NCBI GenBank assembly: GCA_035079385.1 | Contig: JAVHKY010000018.1 | Coordinates: 3,100,001-3,164,000, forward strand | Direction: 5' to 3' | Source of the DNA: Aspidiotus rigidus | Lineage: Eukaryota > Arthropoda > Insecta > Hemiptera > Diaspididae | Length of the DNA: 64,000 bases | Part shown: positions 33,032 to 43,806 of the stretch, in pieces | Position numbering within the stretch: position 1 is the first letter of the stretch | Layout: every line of letters begins with the position of its first letter | Notes under the pieces: generated by a model | What the model saw: the letters and a program-made list of their open reading frames with translations, nothing else | Database searches by the model: none | Told to the model about the DNA's origin: nothing | Program-made: the position numbers and the translations under genes

Positions 33032-33354
33032 TGAAGTAGGACGTTAGGATCCACATGTGTTGTACCGCTGAGAGGAATTTGCCGGAGTTTTTTTTCCTCG
33101 TCACCAAAAATTAATTTAACCTAATTCGAATCCCGGTAGAGGATGAACTCAGCAAAAATATAATCCTAAAGCGCTCATATGATGTTATCCAAGCATAGCG
33201 TCATCAGAAGGACTTGAAAAATTCAAAGTCTCAAGTAATACACGACAGAGACTTTGAAAAACGACGGCTTCCTTGACGAAGTTGAACGCAAAGGACTCAG
33301 ATATATGTGCTGTCCTCTTTGCAAATCCAACTTTTTCGATTTATGAAATTTTCT

Positions 33355-33530
33355 CAGGACCCCCTCTCCTATCATAGCATAAAAATGAAAAATTTTTCTA
33401 GTCCCCTCCCCTATACAGCTCTATAGTTGAAATTTTTCCGATTCCAGAAAGCCAGGGGAAAATAGGTATCTACCATAGCTTAAAAAACTTGCCAGGTCTC
33501 CCTTGTATAATAATATATAGTTCCCCGACT
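33355..33530. repeat. degenerate copies of the dispersed 45-bp unit
   Basis: Three or four copies of CCCC-CCTATCATA(or TA)-AGCT...AAAATTTTTC-AAGTC, in the opposite orientation to the array at 37.8 kb. Confidence 0.5.
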
Positions 33531-33837
33531 GAAATTTGACGTCAGATAGGCCGAGAATCCATTTTTCTGAAAGTCTTGGTCCAAATTGCGTCGATACATG
33601 GTTGAAATCAACCTCACGTCAACGTCAATAAGAAGTCGATATCCATTTCAACTCACTTATAACGTCAATTTCGAGTCAACTTCTCGAAATTTTTTATCGC
33701 CCTACCTGAAATGATCGACTGCTCTATCGCGTCAATTTCAAGTCGATTTGTAGTTAATTGGTAATGTTCGCAGGCCAACTTCAAATCGAACTCAAATCGA
33801 CGTTGATATGTAGTCGATACGATTAGAAACAGTTTAA

Positions 33838-34490
33838 TGGTTTGAACAAAAAGCATTAGTGACCGGTTTCAGCCGCGCAAGTCGGTCATCGTCAGACTAC
33901 TGAGAAAACATGGAATCAAATCGAATAATCTAAAGAATGTTGGATGAATAAATTCATATCGTTCAGCAAAGTTCACACCAGGGTTGACTGCTTCTCTTAC
34001 GATTTCGATCTCTTCGAGGCTGTTCATGAGTCTTCCTTTCCCGCAGCCGTGACGTAATTTAATGGAACTTTAGATTGATCATGGCCGGTATCGATTAGGT
34101 GACGAGCAAAAGCAGATTTTTCAGGTTTGTAGTTCCTGGCAGTTGAAAGATGTTCTTTAAGTCTGGTGTCAATATTTCTGCCTGCTTGCCCAATGTATAA
34201 GGCATTGCATTTGGAGCACGAAAGTTCATAGATGCCAGCTTGGAGGATTTTAGAGGTCAGACCCTTGACAGTCGAAACCTGACCTAATTTTGTAAGGGGG
34301 TAGAAGGTAGTAGTGTAATTGAATTTACGTAACTCTTTCCCTAATTTTTCGGATATTTTCCCAAGATATGGGAGTTGGATCCACTTTTTCCGTTCGGTTT
34401 TTGATCGTCTACCTCCAGCGACCAATAACATGATTCGTACCAACGAGAGCTCCATCTCCTTTGTAGTCGATTTCTCCATTTTTTTTTTTA
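33838..34490 (-). pseudogene. Penelope-like element relic, GIY-YIG end (PLE4)
   Basis: Minus strand 34479-34024 reads RKKWIQLPYLGKISEKLGKE, then GIYELSCSKCNALYIGQAGR with TRLKEH and SAFARHLIDTGHD: a nearly complete GIY-YIG endonuclease (GIY, YIG, conserved R and H). It is a third PLE lineage, unlike PLE1/PLE3 or PLE2. RT core absent. The 3' tail down to 33838 contains a hammerhead-like motif in sense orientation. Inserted in the TCGA-rich repeat. Confidence 0.8.
33858..33898 (-). ncRNA. hammerhead-ribozyme-like motif in the PLE4 tail
   Basis: Minus strand: AGT, CTGACGA, extra T, GACCG-loop-CGGCT (stem II, one pairing lost), GAA, ACCGGT (palindromic stem III), C, ACT pairing with AGT. Exactly the layout seen in PLE2 with different stem sequences. 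Stem II mismatch suggests decay. Cleavage untested. Confidence 0.5.
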
Positions 34491-34864
34491 TCTACCTGAG
34501 GTCGACAGCTCTGTTCCATCGATTGATAGTTGATTTTCAGTTTTTAGGGAGTGTACATGTTGGTCGACTCTAAATGGACCTCAAATCGACGTTGACTTTG
34601 AGTCAGTTCACAGTTACCCTTTTAAAGCGTTTTGTGTGTTTGGTGACTTCGCTACTTGCAGACAGAATGCTTAGCTGCATGATTATACAACGAGGGATCA
34701 TTGAGAATCTTAATTACGCTTGACCAGTACAGCCGGGGTTGTCGATTTCCAGTTAACATTGAAATCTGATACCGAATGTCGACTTAGTTTTGACCTCGAT
34801 TCTGAAACTATCAAATTGTACACTTGAAATCAACGAAATTTCGACGTCGATTTTAATTTAAATT

Positions 34865-35645
34865 AAATTTATTATTTTAATTTTAATTAATTTAATTTAT
34901 AATAATATTAATAATTTAATTAAATAAATTTTCTTTATTAAATTATTATTTATTTATATAATTTTATAAATAAATTTATAATAATTTAAATATTAAAATT
35001 TATAAATAATATTTTATTAATAAAAATTTTAATAAAATCTTAATACAAAAAGAAATTAAAATAATTAACATTTTATTAGTTATTAACATAATTAAAGAAA
35101 AATTCATATAAATTACTGAAGAAATAGCAATTATCAATTTTAAATCTAAAATTAAAAAAATTAATATTGAATAATAAATTATTCCAATAAAAGTTAAATA
35201 AAAAATTAATTTCATTATAAATAAATTTAAAAATATTATAATACGAATTATACCAAATCTACCTAACTTTAAAACAACAGAAGATAATAAAATTGAAAGA
35301 TTTATTGAAACTTCACAATGAACTTTTAATAATCAATAATGAAATATAAATATTGATATTTTTATTTAAAAAATCATTAAAATTATTAATAATATTAAAT
35401 TTCTCAAATTTAATAAATTTATCAAATTAAAATTTAATCGTAAATTATTTTTAAATATAAATATTAAACTTAAATATGAAAAAACTATTATATATAAAAA
35501 CAATCAATCAATTAAATTTATCCGTTCATAATAATATCTATCTTTACTAATTATCAAAATTATAACAAAGAAAATAATTTCATAATAAATAAATAAATTA
35601 AATAAATTAATACTAAATAATATAAAAAAAGATATTATAATTAAA
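34865..35645 (-). pseudogene. nuclear mitochondrial insert (NUMT): ND4
   Basis: About 780 bp of extreme AT content. Read on the minus strand with the invertebrate mitochondrial code it follows insect NADH dehydrogenase subunit 4: YYYERMN (for QPERL), then KMSMFMFHYWLLKVHCEVS (for KIPMFLVHLWLPKAHVEAP), then SSVVLKLGSFGMIR (for LLKLGGYGLIR) and a string of hydrophobic helices to about 35000. At least one stop remains even in that code, and the region before 35000 is decayed. It is an old copy of mtDNA in the nucleus; ND4 is a membrane subunit of complex I. Confidence 0.82.
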
Positions 35646-35900
35646 TAAATCAATCGAGTCTTTGGTCATTGAGTAACCTATAATTGACCCAAACCAACGT
35701 CAATTTTTAGTCGATATCAATGTATAATAATAGGAGTTTAAGGTCGACGACGAGGGGGGGTGGTAAAGGAGAGAAGTAAATCGACTTCCAGTCATTCTGA
35801 GCCAATTTGCGGTCGAGGAGTTGAACTAAATTGGGTCGACTTTTGGTCGAAATAGCGAGTCACTCGTCAAATAAACGTCGACAAAAAATGAGAGAAAAAA

Positions 35901-37735
35901 GCTTGATTATTTTTGAGTTTTTTAGCTCGATTTGAAAACTTTACTTGTAAAAAATTCTTCAACTCTAAAAACGTAAATTTCAAAAGTTGTCCTTAAGTCC
36001 TCGAAATCGAAAAAAAAAAACTATACATTGTTTTGCCAGAAAAGTAGCGCGAAAATAAAATTCACCCCGATTTACTCGGCGGACCGCACATTTTGACTAA
36101 TTAATAGGAGGGATAAAGCGAGGTTTGCCTTGTGATAGCGACTCATTTGATATCTGTCCGTTTAAGTTCTAATCCGACAACACTTAATTCCACGAAACGA
36201 ATGTAAACGCAAATTCGAGTCTGCCTTTACAAATGGAAGGTTTTCGTTTTTCGCTCGGAAGAATTTGCGCCGCCGACCTCGCGCTCGCGTGCACCAGTAT
36301 TCGTCAGCGTATAAAACGCGCCATACCGAGTAAATTGTGATTTTTCGCTTCATTTTATTGTAAACCGAAGAGTATAAAGACGATTAACGAGGCGTATTTC
36401 AAAACGGCGATTACGATAAATACTTGAATTTGATATCGACGCTCGACTATATAGGCGAACTTCAAGTATATCCTTCTTGTATTCGTATTACGTTTAAAAG
36501 GACCTATTCGTAACCCAATATGTTTTACGTTTTGAGTCGATTTATACTTGGTAATTTTACGAAGATAGTCGATCCAGCACATAAAATAAACGATTCCATA
36601 AAATGACGTTATCGTAGGATAATAACGTTGTATTCCCGGAAAACATGGTACGAACATTTGAAATGCCACATAATTACATAGTATCACCTGTATGGCGCAA
36701 AAATCGTTTATTTTTGAGAAGAATTGTTTCGAAATTTATAGAGTTGAAATAATGACGTCCGTGTAATTCACGAACCGAACTATTATACGCTGAATGGAAA
36801 ATTATAGCGAATTACTTCCGGCGCATCGTATTCGTATGCCCAATTTCTACGTACAAGCATTAGGATGTATCTTCTTATTAATCATGCTCTTTCATGACTG
36901 TATGACTGTAAATGATCGTATTAAACGTTTGAGTTATAGTCGAGGTAGTCAAAAAATACTGGTATGAGGTAACATCTTACGAGATACGTAATCATAGAGG
37001 ACGGTGTAGATCTTAGAAATAAATGTGGAAGTTTTTGACGTCTTCGACCTCTCGCAGCGTCTCTTTCGCGACGCCAAGTCAAAATCCATTTCTATGTAGA
37101 ATGATTGGGGGGGGGGTGTCAGGATCGCGTTGATAACATGGAAGAGGCCTAAGATGAGTGATGAGGTGGGTGTGTGTGTGTGTGTGTGTCTGTGAGTCCA
37201 GAGTAGCCGATTCTGTGGCTAGTGAAGATTATTTCTTCCCTGCGAGAGAGTTGATTTGAGGAATATTGGGGGATGGGAATATTTTTAATTTGGAATAGCT
37301 TGTTTAAATAGGATTCGAGGTTAGATCAATGAGGGAACCAGGTATGGATGATGTATTCGTTGATGTGTTTGAAGAGCTCGCTGATGGGTGATTCGTTAAC
37401 TGTTTGGCTACTTTGTCGTTTTTCTAGGTACCCAGATGGAGAATATAAGTAGAATTGCGTCGTAGAAGTAGCGATGAGAGTGTAAATACAATTTATGAGA
37501 GGATGATGAAAGGAGTGACTGGGAATAACATTAAATGATGCTAGAGAATCGGACATGATCAAGAATCAAAAATTAGAAAGACGAGAGATGGTAAAGATGT
37601 ATATGTCTTATTGAGAGAACGACTCATAGAATAAGTTGGAGTGCTGATGTCAAGCTTTAAGCGTAAAGCTTAATTGCAAGTAGAGGTGAAAAGTCGTGTG
37701 TTGCTCCGGCGGCTACGTCAGTATTGTTTTTTTTA
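35901..37735. other. noncoding, no gene recognised
   Basis: Unique-looking DNA with CpG words at 36030-36850. A G-run lies at 37107-37116 and a (GT)n microsatellite at about 37166-37190. Nothing coding recognised. Confidence 0.4.
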
Positions 37736-38366
37736 GCGGGGAACCCGCTATCCATTTTGTTAGGATATTACATCCTCAGAAAACGTCCGCAGGTTAGGTT
37801 AGGTTACGGGACTTAGAAGAATTTCGAGTCTCGAGCTATATATGATAGGAGGGGGACTTGGAAGAATTTCAAGTCACGAGCTATATATAATAGGGGGCGG
37901 GGGACTTAGAAGAATTTTGACATTCGAACTACCGTCCGCCGTCCAACCAAAAACTTGGAAAAATTTTGAGTCTCGAGCTATATATGATAGGAGGGGGACT
38001 TGGAAGAATTTCAAGTCTCGAGCTATATATAATAGGGGGGGGGGCTTGGAAGAATTTTGACTTTCGAACTACCGTCCGCCGTCCAACCAAAAACTTGGAA
38101 AAATTTTGAGACTCGAGCTATATATGATAGGAGGGGGACTTGGAAGAATTTCAAGTCTTGAGATATATATGATAGGAGGGGGACTTGGAAGAATCGTGAC
38201 TTTCGAGCTATATATGCTTAGAAGATTTAGAAGAATTTCGTGTCTCGAGCTATATATGATAGGAGGGAATGTAGAATGATAATTTCGATTTGAATTAGAT
38301 GACAAGATTATCAACTCAGTTCCACACCACCTGAGAGGTCGAGTTAAGGAATTGCGGGTTCCCCGC
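37736..38366. repeat. minisatellite with higher-order structure between inverted GCGGGGAACCCGC ends
   Basis: About ten units of ~46 bp (ACTTGGAAGAATTTCAAGTC, then TCGAGCTATATATGATAGGA, then GGGGG) fill 37806-38270. They form a three-unit higher-order pattern: the trio starting at 37806 repeats at 37951 and 38093, its third unit carrying ACTACCGTCCGCCGTCCAAC in place of the TATATATGA part. Near-palindromic GCGGGGAACCCGC at 37736-37748 and GCGGGTTCCCCGC at 38354-38366 bracket the array. Confidence 0.75.
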
Positions 38367-38399
38367 TGCCATCGCAACGTCTGCAATGGCTTTTAATTT

Positions 38400-41228
38400 T
38401 TTTTCAATTCCTCTGTGACCGTTTTTTTTTTTTGAAAAACAAATCTATAGCAATCCTAGGGAGTTGAGTGATGACAATGCAACTGATGAACTGTAAAAAT
38501 TGGATGTTTTCACAATTCAAATTTATGTTTTCTTCTTCAATTTTACCCCGAAGAAGTATGCCGCGTAATTTATCAATTATTTCACGTCTTCGAGCGGCGA
38601 GGAAAGGAAAGGAACGAAAGAAAGCTGGAAAAATGCAAGACGAGAACGTCCCTGTACACGTCGCCACGCACTCGAAGAGCTTATTTTTTTGATTGAAGTT
38701 TGTAATGTGTTTTTAAAAGGAAAAATTGAGTTTTGCTACAACGATAAAAATGATAATTTTTCTTAATATTGCTAATACTTTTCCTGCGTTATTGGCATTA
38801 CCGCGGCGATGCATTTACATTAGCCGTCGACGTCGGCGAAACAGTTATCATGAAAATGTAAATGTCAGTAAAGCGTATTATAATGTAAACTGCCGGGTAA
38901 TAAACGAGGGTGCCATATACAAGATATTTTCTTTGGTGTTTTTTTTTTCCATTCTTCTTCTTCTTTTGCCTCCTCTGTTACTTCTTCGCTTTCGCGTTTT
39001 ACATTCTTGTCTTATTACTTGCCACACGGCTCCTGTTGCCGAAACAAATGAAGACATTTTGTTAAAAGCTGTACAGCATAGGGTATATGTATATATTGAA
39101 GAAGAACGTATACTTCGTGTATAACGAATAGGAAAGGAAAAACCTTCCCATTTTAATGTCGCGAAACAGTTGAGGAGAAAGAAGAAAAAAAAACCAAACG
39201 AAGGTGTATAACTACTATATCTGCGCTTTTAGTTCGCCTGGCGGATACTCCCCCTGCCGCGGCCGCCAGGAAAAGCGGATCCATTCTTTTAATGAAGAAA
39301 TATTACTCAGTTTTTACGGGTCACAGCTGCCGTTTTTGTTTTTTTCTTACGAGTTATTTCTTTCTTTCTTGTTTCTTTTTTTTTTTTTTTTTTTTTGTTT
39401 TGTCCTCATCATTTCTCCTTGTTTTAATATTACACGCTGCAACTTTAATTCCGATTATTATAAAAATACATTGTCGCCCGGACCATACGCCTCCGATTTC
39501 CTCCTGTAGTATATCGAATATTTTTATTATTGCCAATAATTTTACGAGTTATTGAGAAGCGGTGAGTGTAGCCAATCCTGCGAGATCACTTCCGATTAAT
39601 AATCTAAGTTATGCGCGAGGGGAAAAGAATTTTTAGAACTTCTGCCGAGAGTAATGTACATTTACGAGAAAGTAATAACGTTAATTTTTTTTTATTTATT
39701 TAATAACGAGCGCCGTTTCAGTGGGTACATTTCCGTTAAGAACTGTTGAGGTGCCCGCGTTAACTGAAAATTGTTTGGATAACACAATTCTCAGTATAAT
39801 TGGACAAGAACAATAATGATTAAAAGATACGCGACAAATAAGTTGAAACTGAGAAGTCGATAATATCTCGAAAATTATTTCTCGTATTGTGGAATTGCTA
39901 TTACATTATTCTTTTTGTCTCATTTATCGCGCGAACTGAGTTTAATTAAAAAGAATTAATACAATATTTCTTATTTGTCAGTCTCATCAAATGAACTAAG
40001 TTGTGTACATACGTACAATTCGTCATTTCAATGTACGATTCGCACGTTTACCTGGTAAGTAATTATCACGTCAATCATCAACCGCATTTGAAAAAAGATG
40101 ATGGTTACATAAAGATAATTTGAGATATTTTTCGTGCAAGTATATTTTCTTTATTATAGTCTTCTCTTCCAAATGCGGTTGTTTTGAAACGTGTTTTTGA
40201 GAATTACTTGCTCAAATTCTAGAATAAAACGTCGAAAGTCTGAGTGTACCAAAACTCGGACTTTGACTCGAAAAGAGAGAGAGAGACATTTTGATGAAAG
40301 CTTGGTAAGACATTTTTTGAAAACCAAAGCTGTTTCACCTCCCAGCTCCAAATTCTAAGTATCCTTCTTCCCCTTCCGGAGATGATAGACTTTTTTCATA
40401 CCTTCAAATGAAGAACATATCCTTTCTGGGTAACCTCGACCGATTATTTATCGGAGAGAGAAGATATCTACAAACAACTGTCATCGATTCATGATAGCTG
40501 CTGAGTTTACTAATACTTAGGACACTTGAAGAGAGAATTAACGCGAGTGACTCTGCCACCCAGTCACGGCTTGTCAGGGGTGGTTTTTTTTTTCAGTCGC
40601 TGCATGGTGAGTTTTTCCAGTACAGTCAGCGCTTCGGTGTTGGTACGAGTGTGGAGTCGATGGCTCTAGATACCATCTGGTGAATCATTTCGATGCCAGG
40701 TCATGATACAGTTGTTAGTTCGTGATGTACCATGGAGCGCCTGTGATTTTGCAGAATATAATGTTCTGTGGGTGTTGCTATTCGCTGCTGATCCCATCCG
40801 GTTTGGCCGTAGCGCCATGACGTAAAGCAACCTTTTGTTTGCGAGCGAAAGGTGCCTTTTGGCGCTACCCATTCATCAGTGCATTTCTTGGAACTTGAAT
40901 TGTTCTTGACGATCAATTGACCAGGCCTAAACCTAGTTCATACTCAGGAAGAAATAAGTTCTCATCTGGTACCAAACCAAATTCGAATTTCGCAGTGTTA
41001 ATTTTCCGCTGATCTTTGAAGTCAGTCGACGATATGGTGACGTGTATTGTTAAATCGATTTTGGAATACCGAATGGAGTACAAGTGAAGTATTCCTTACG
41101 TCAATTCTAAATCCCGGTTCTTACACATAAGAAAAATTCATTAAAAATTTTCTGGCATAGCCAAATAAATGAAAATCATGTTCCATGTCTTTTATATTTT
41201 ATCAGTCATCTTGAAATATTTCAGTCTA
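38400..41228. other. noncoding, no gene recognised
   Basis: Unique DNA with T-runs (39377-39396) and CpG words. ORFs at 38726-39124 and 39204-39509 are low-complexity translations of T-rich DNA. No exon identified. Confidence 0.4.
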
Positions 41229-41890
41229 GGCTTCTACTAGGTCAAGTGTTCGTGAGATATTATTCGTTTACCCCTTTACCTATCTTGGCGTCGTATAAGT
41301 CTTGTAAGAGAAATATTTTGAGGTAATTGTGGGTGTTCTAAATTTTGAGGTATCAACTTTCGTCTGGCGAACGAGCGATCTCGCTGTTGTATTGGAATGG
41401 TATGAGACAATTCAAGTCTAGGGGACTTGGAAAAATTTCGACTATCCAGCCTTTATTTATTTAATTATTTAATTATTTTATTATTTTATTTTTTAATTAT
41501 TTAATTATTTTATTATTTAATTATTTAATATTATTTATTTATTTATTTATTATTAATTCTTGTACTAGGTCAAGTGTTCCTGAGATATTATTCGTTTACC
41601 CCTTTACCTATCTTGGCGTCGTATAAGTCTTGTAAGAGAAATATTTTGAGGTAATTGTGGGTGTTCTATATTTTGAGGTATCAACTTTCGTGGGGCGAAC
41701 GAGCGATCTCGCTGTTGTATTGGAATGGTATGAGAAAATTCAAGTCTTCTATGAGAAATATGAGGTAGCGCGAACTCGCTCCGCTCGTTCGCCCCCAGTC
41801 TCACTGTTGTATTGGAATGGTATGAGACAATTCAAGTCTAAGGGACTTGGAAAAATGTCGACTATCCAGCCATATATGATAGGAAGAGGG
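41229..41890. repeat. direct duplication of ~220 bp
   Basis: 41229-41450 and 41562-41790 are almost identical (TAGGTCAAGTGTTC, TTACCTATCTTGGCGTCGTA, TGAGGTATCAACTTTCGT, CGATCTCGCTGTTGTATTGG). A third partial copy follows (41803-41890). Copies one and three end in a GGACTTGGAAAAAT-TCGACTATCCAGCC unit of the 45-bp family; ATTT-type microsatellites follow them. Confidence 0.8.
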
Positions 41891-41904
41891 ACTTAGAAAA
41901 TTTT

Positions 41905-41994
41905 CTAATTATTAATTATATTAATTATTTGATTATTTATTTATTTAATTATTTAATTATTTAATTATTTAATTATTTAATTATTTAATTATTT

Positions 41995-42076
<82 letters not shown>

Positions 42077-42130
42077 TTATTTATTTATTTAATTATTTAA
42101 TTATTTAATTATTCAATTATTTAATTATTT

Positions 42131-42228
<98 letters not shown>

Positions 42229-42290
42229 TTATTTAATTATTTATATATTTAATTATTAATTAATCAATTAATTAATTATTTATTATTATT
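41905..42290. repeat. ATTT/AATT tetranucleotide microsatellite
   Basis: Nearly uninterrupted TTTA and TTAA-type repeats, with a smaller block of the same kind at 41452-41550. Confidence 0.9.
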
Positions 42291-42462
42291 ACGCGAGGTG
42301 TACTCGCGAATTTCTGAATCACCCACGGGGTAGAGGGGGGGGGGGTGTACTCACGAGTTTCAAAATCGGGGTCCGGCGAGAGAAAAGATATGGAACATGT
42401 CAAAACAAAACTTGAAAACTCTTATTATCTGTAACTTGTCTTTGAAATTATTTTCAAGATTG

Positions 42463-43545
42463 CATAGTTATAGCCCAGCTCAAAGCTCAAAGCTCAACCT
42501 CCCTCTGGTCTCACTTCTACAGAGGTTTATAGCTTCGAATTTTTCCAAGTCCACATCAATAAGGGATCGGTACTCGAAACTTTTTCAAGTTTTTGAAATC
42601 GGTGTGGGCTATTGATGATTGAATCGATCCGTCTTTTCAAATTACAGTTGGATATATCGAGGGACGTCACAAATGTAGCGACGTTTTATGAGAATAAACC
42701 CTCATAGTTCGACATTAGTCTCAACACGAGAAGTCTTAGCCTACGACTGATATTTTAGTTATGCTCCTCTCAGCAATTAGCTTATGTTTAGCCCAAGACT
42801 CCATAGTTATAGCTTAGCTTCTAGGTTTACAGCTATAATTACCCCTACAGAGGTTCATAGCTTCAAATTTCTCCGAGGCAACTTCGATGACGGATTACAA
42901 CTCGAAACTTTTCCAAGTCTCTAAATTCGATCAAGCCCATTATGATGACGTCACAAAAGTCCGAGGCGGACGTTTCACGAGAATGATCACTCATACCTCG
43001 AAATTAGTCTCAACATGAGGAGTCTTAGTCTAAGCCTGATATTTTAGTTATACTCCTCTCAGCTTATCTCATGTTCTACCTAAGACTCCATAGTTATAAC
43101 TTAGCTTCTAGGTTTATCTCTACAAAGGTTCAGAGCTCAAAATGTTATCAAGTCTTTCTTCTTTGGAGGTCAAATTTTTCCAAGGCCACCTCGATGACAG
43201 GTCAGAACCCGAAACTTTTCCAAATCTTTAAATTCAATGAAGCCCATTAATGACGTCACAGAAGTCCAAAATTAGTCTCAACATAAGGAGTTTTAGCCGG
43301 AGCATGACATTTCAGTCTTGCTCTTCTAAGCTTAAGACTCTATCCTAGCCTATAAGACACCATAGTTATAACTCAGCTTGAAGGTTTCCGGTTCAAAGCT
43401 CAAAATTTCTTCAACTCTTTCCTATTCGGAAGTTCATAGCTCGAACTTCTCCCAAGTCCCCACAATAGAGGATCGAGGGTCGATATTTTTCCAGTCTTTG
43501 ATTAAGGTCAAGGTCATTGATGACGTCATAACGTCGGACACGGAC
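42463..43545. repeat. diverged ~270-340-bp tandem repeats
   Basis: CATAGTTATA(G/A)C(C/T)(C/T)AGCTT begins units at 42463, 42802, 43089 and 43361. Units share CGAAACTTTTCCAAGTCT, a GACGTCA site (GATGACGTCACAAAAGTCC; TAATGACGTCACAGAAGTCC) and TTAGTCTCAACA..AG. Spacing shrinks (339, 287, 272 bp) through small deletions. Noncoding. Confidence 0.7.
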
Positions 43546-43806
43546 GGCCGATCAGCACTTCACCTGAATCCTTTGGAACAAGTACGTTCTTCACTCTCTA
43601 TAATTAACTCCGTTATTGAGCAAAGCAGATCTTGGTTACCTAAATCCCTTAACCAGTCGAAGTCGTACCCCGTTCCTCCTAGGATCCTATAATTTTCCCG
43701 CTCAGAAGTCGCAGTTTCTTCGCTTTTCTAAACCAGACCAAAGCGCTCAGGCTCCACTCTCCAGAACCACAATTCACTAGAGGCGAGAATTGTAATCTGT
43801 AATATT

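Larger units (their letters stand above)
33535..35900. repeat. TCGA-rich repeat cassette enclosing a PLE relic and mitochondrial DNA
   Basis: Short irregular repeats built on AGTCGATTT, AAATCGAC, GTCGACTT, AACGTCAAT fill 33535-33830, 34500-34860 and 35645-35900. The right part contains AAATCGACTTCCAGTCATTCTGAGCC and GCGAGTCACTCGTC; near-matches occur at 63186-63220 and, inverted, at 47523-47590. So this is a dispersed family, not random AT-rich DNA. Inside lie the PLE fragment (33838-34490) and the ND4-like block (34865-35645). Confidence 0.6.

Noticed and set aside
33120..33145. ATTCGAATCCCGG resembling a tRNA T-arm
   Set aside because: No acceptor stem, D-arm or anticodon arm could be assembled around it.
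33165..33215. CTGATGA on the minus strand near 33200 as another hammerhead
   Set aside because: After the putative stem II the required GAA is missing (CTTTAGG instead).
38726..39509. 132- and 101-codon plus-strand ORFs
   Set aside because: Leu/Phe-rich translations of T-rich DNA with no membrane-protein family features.
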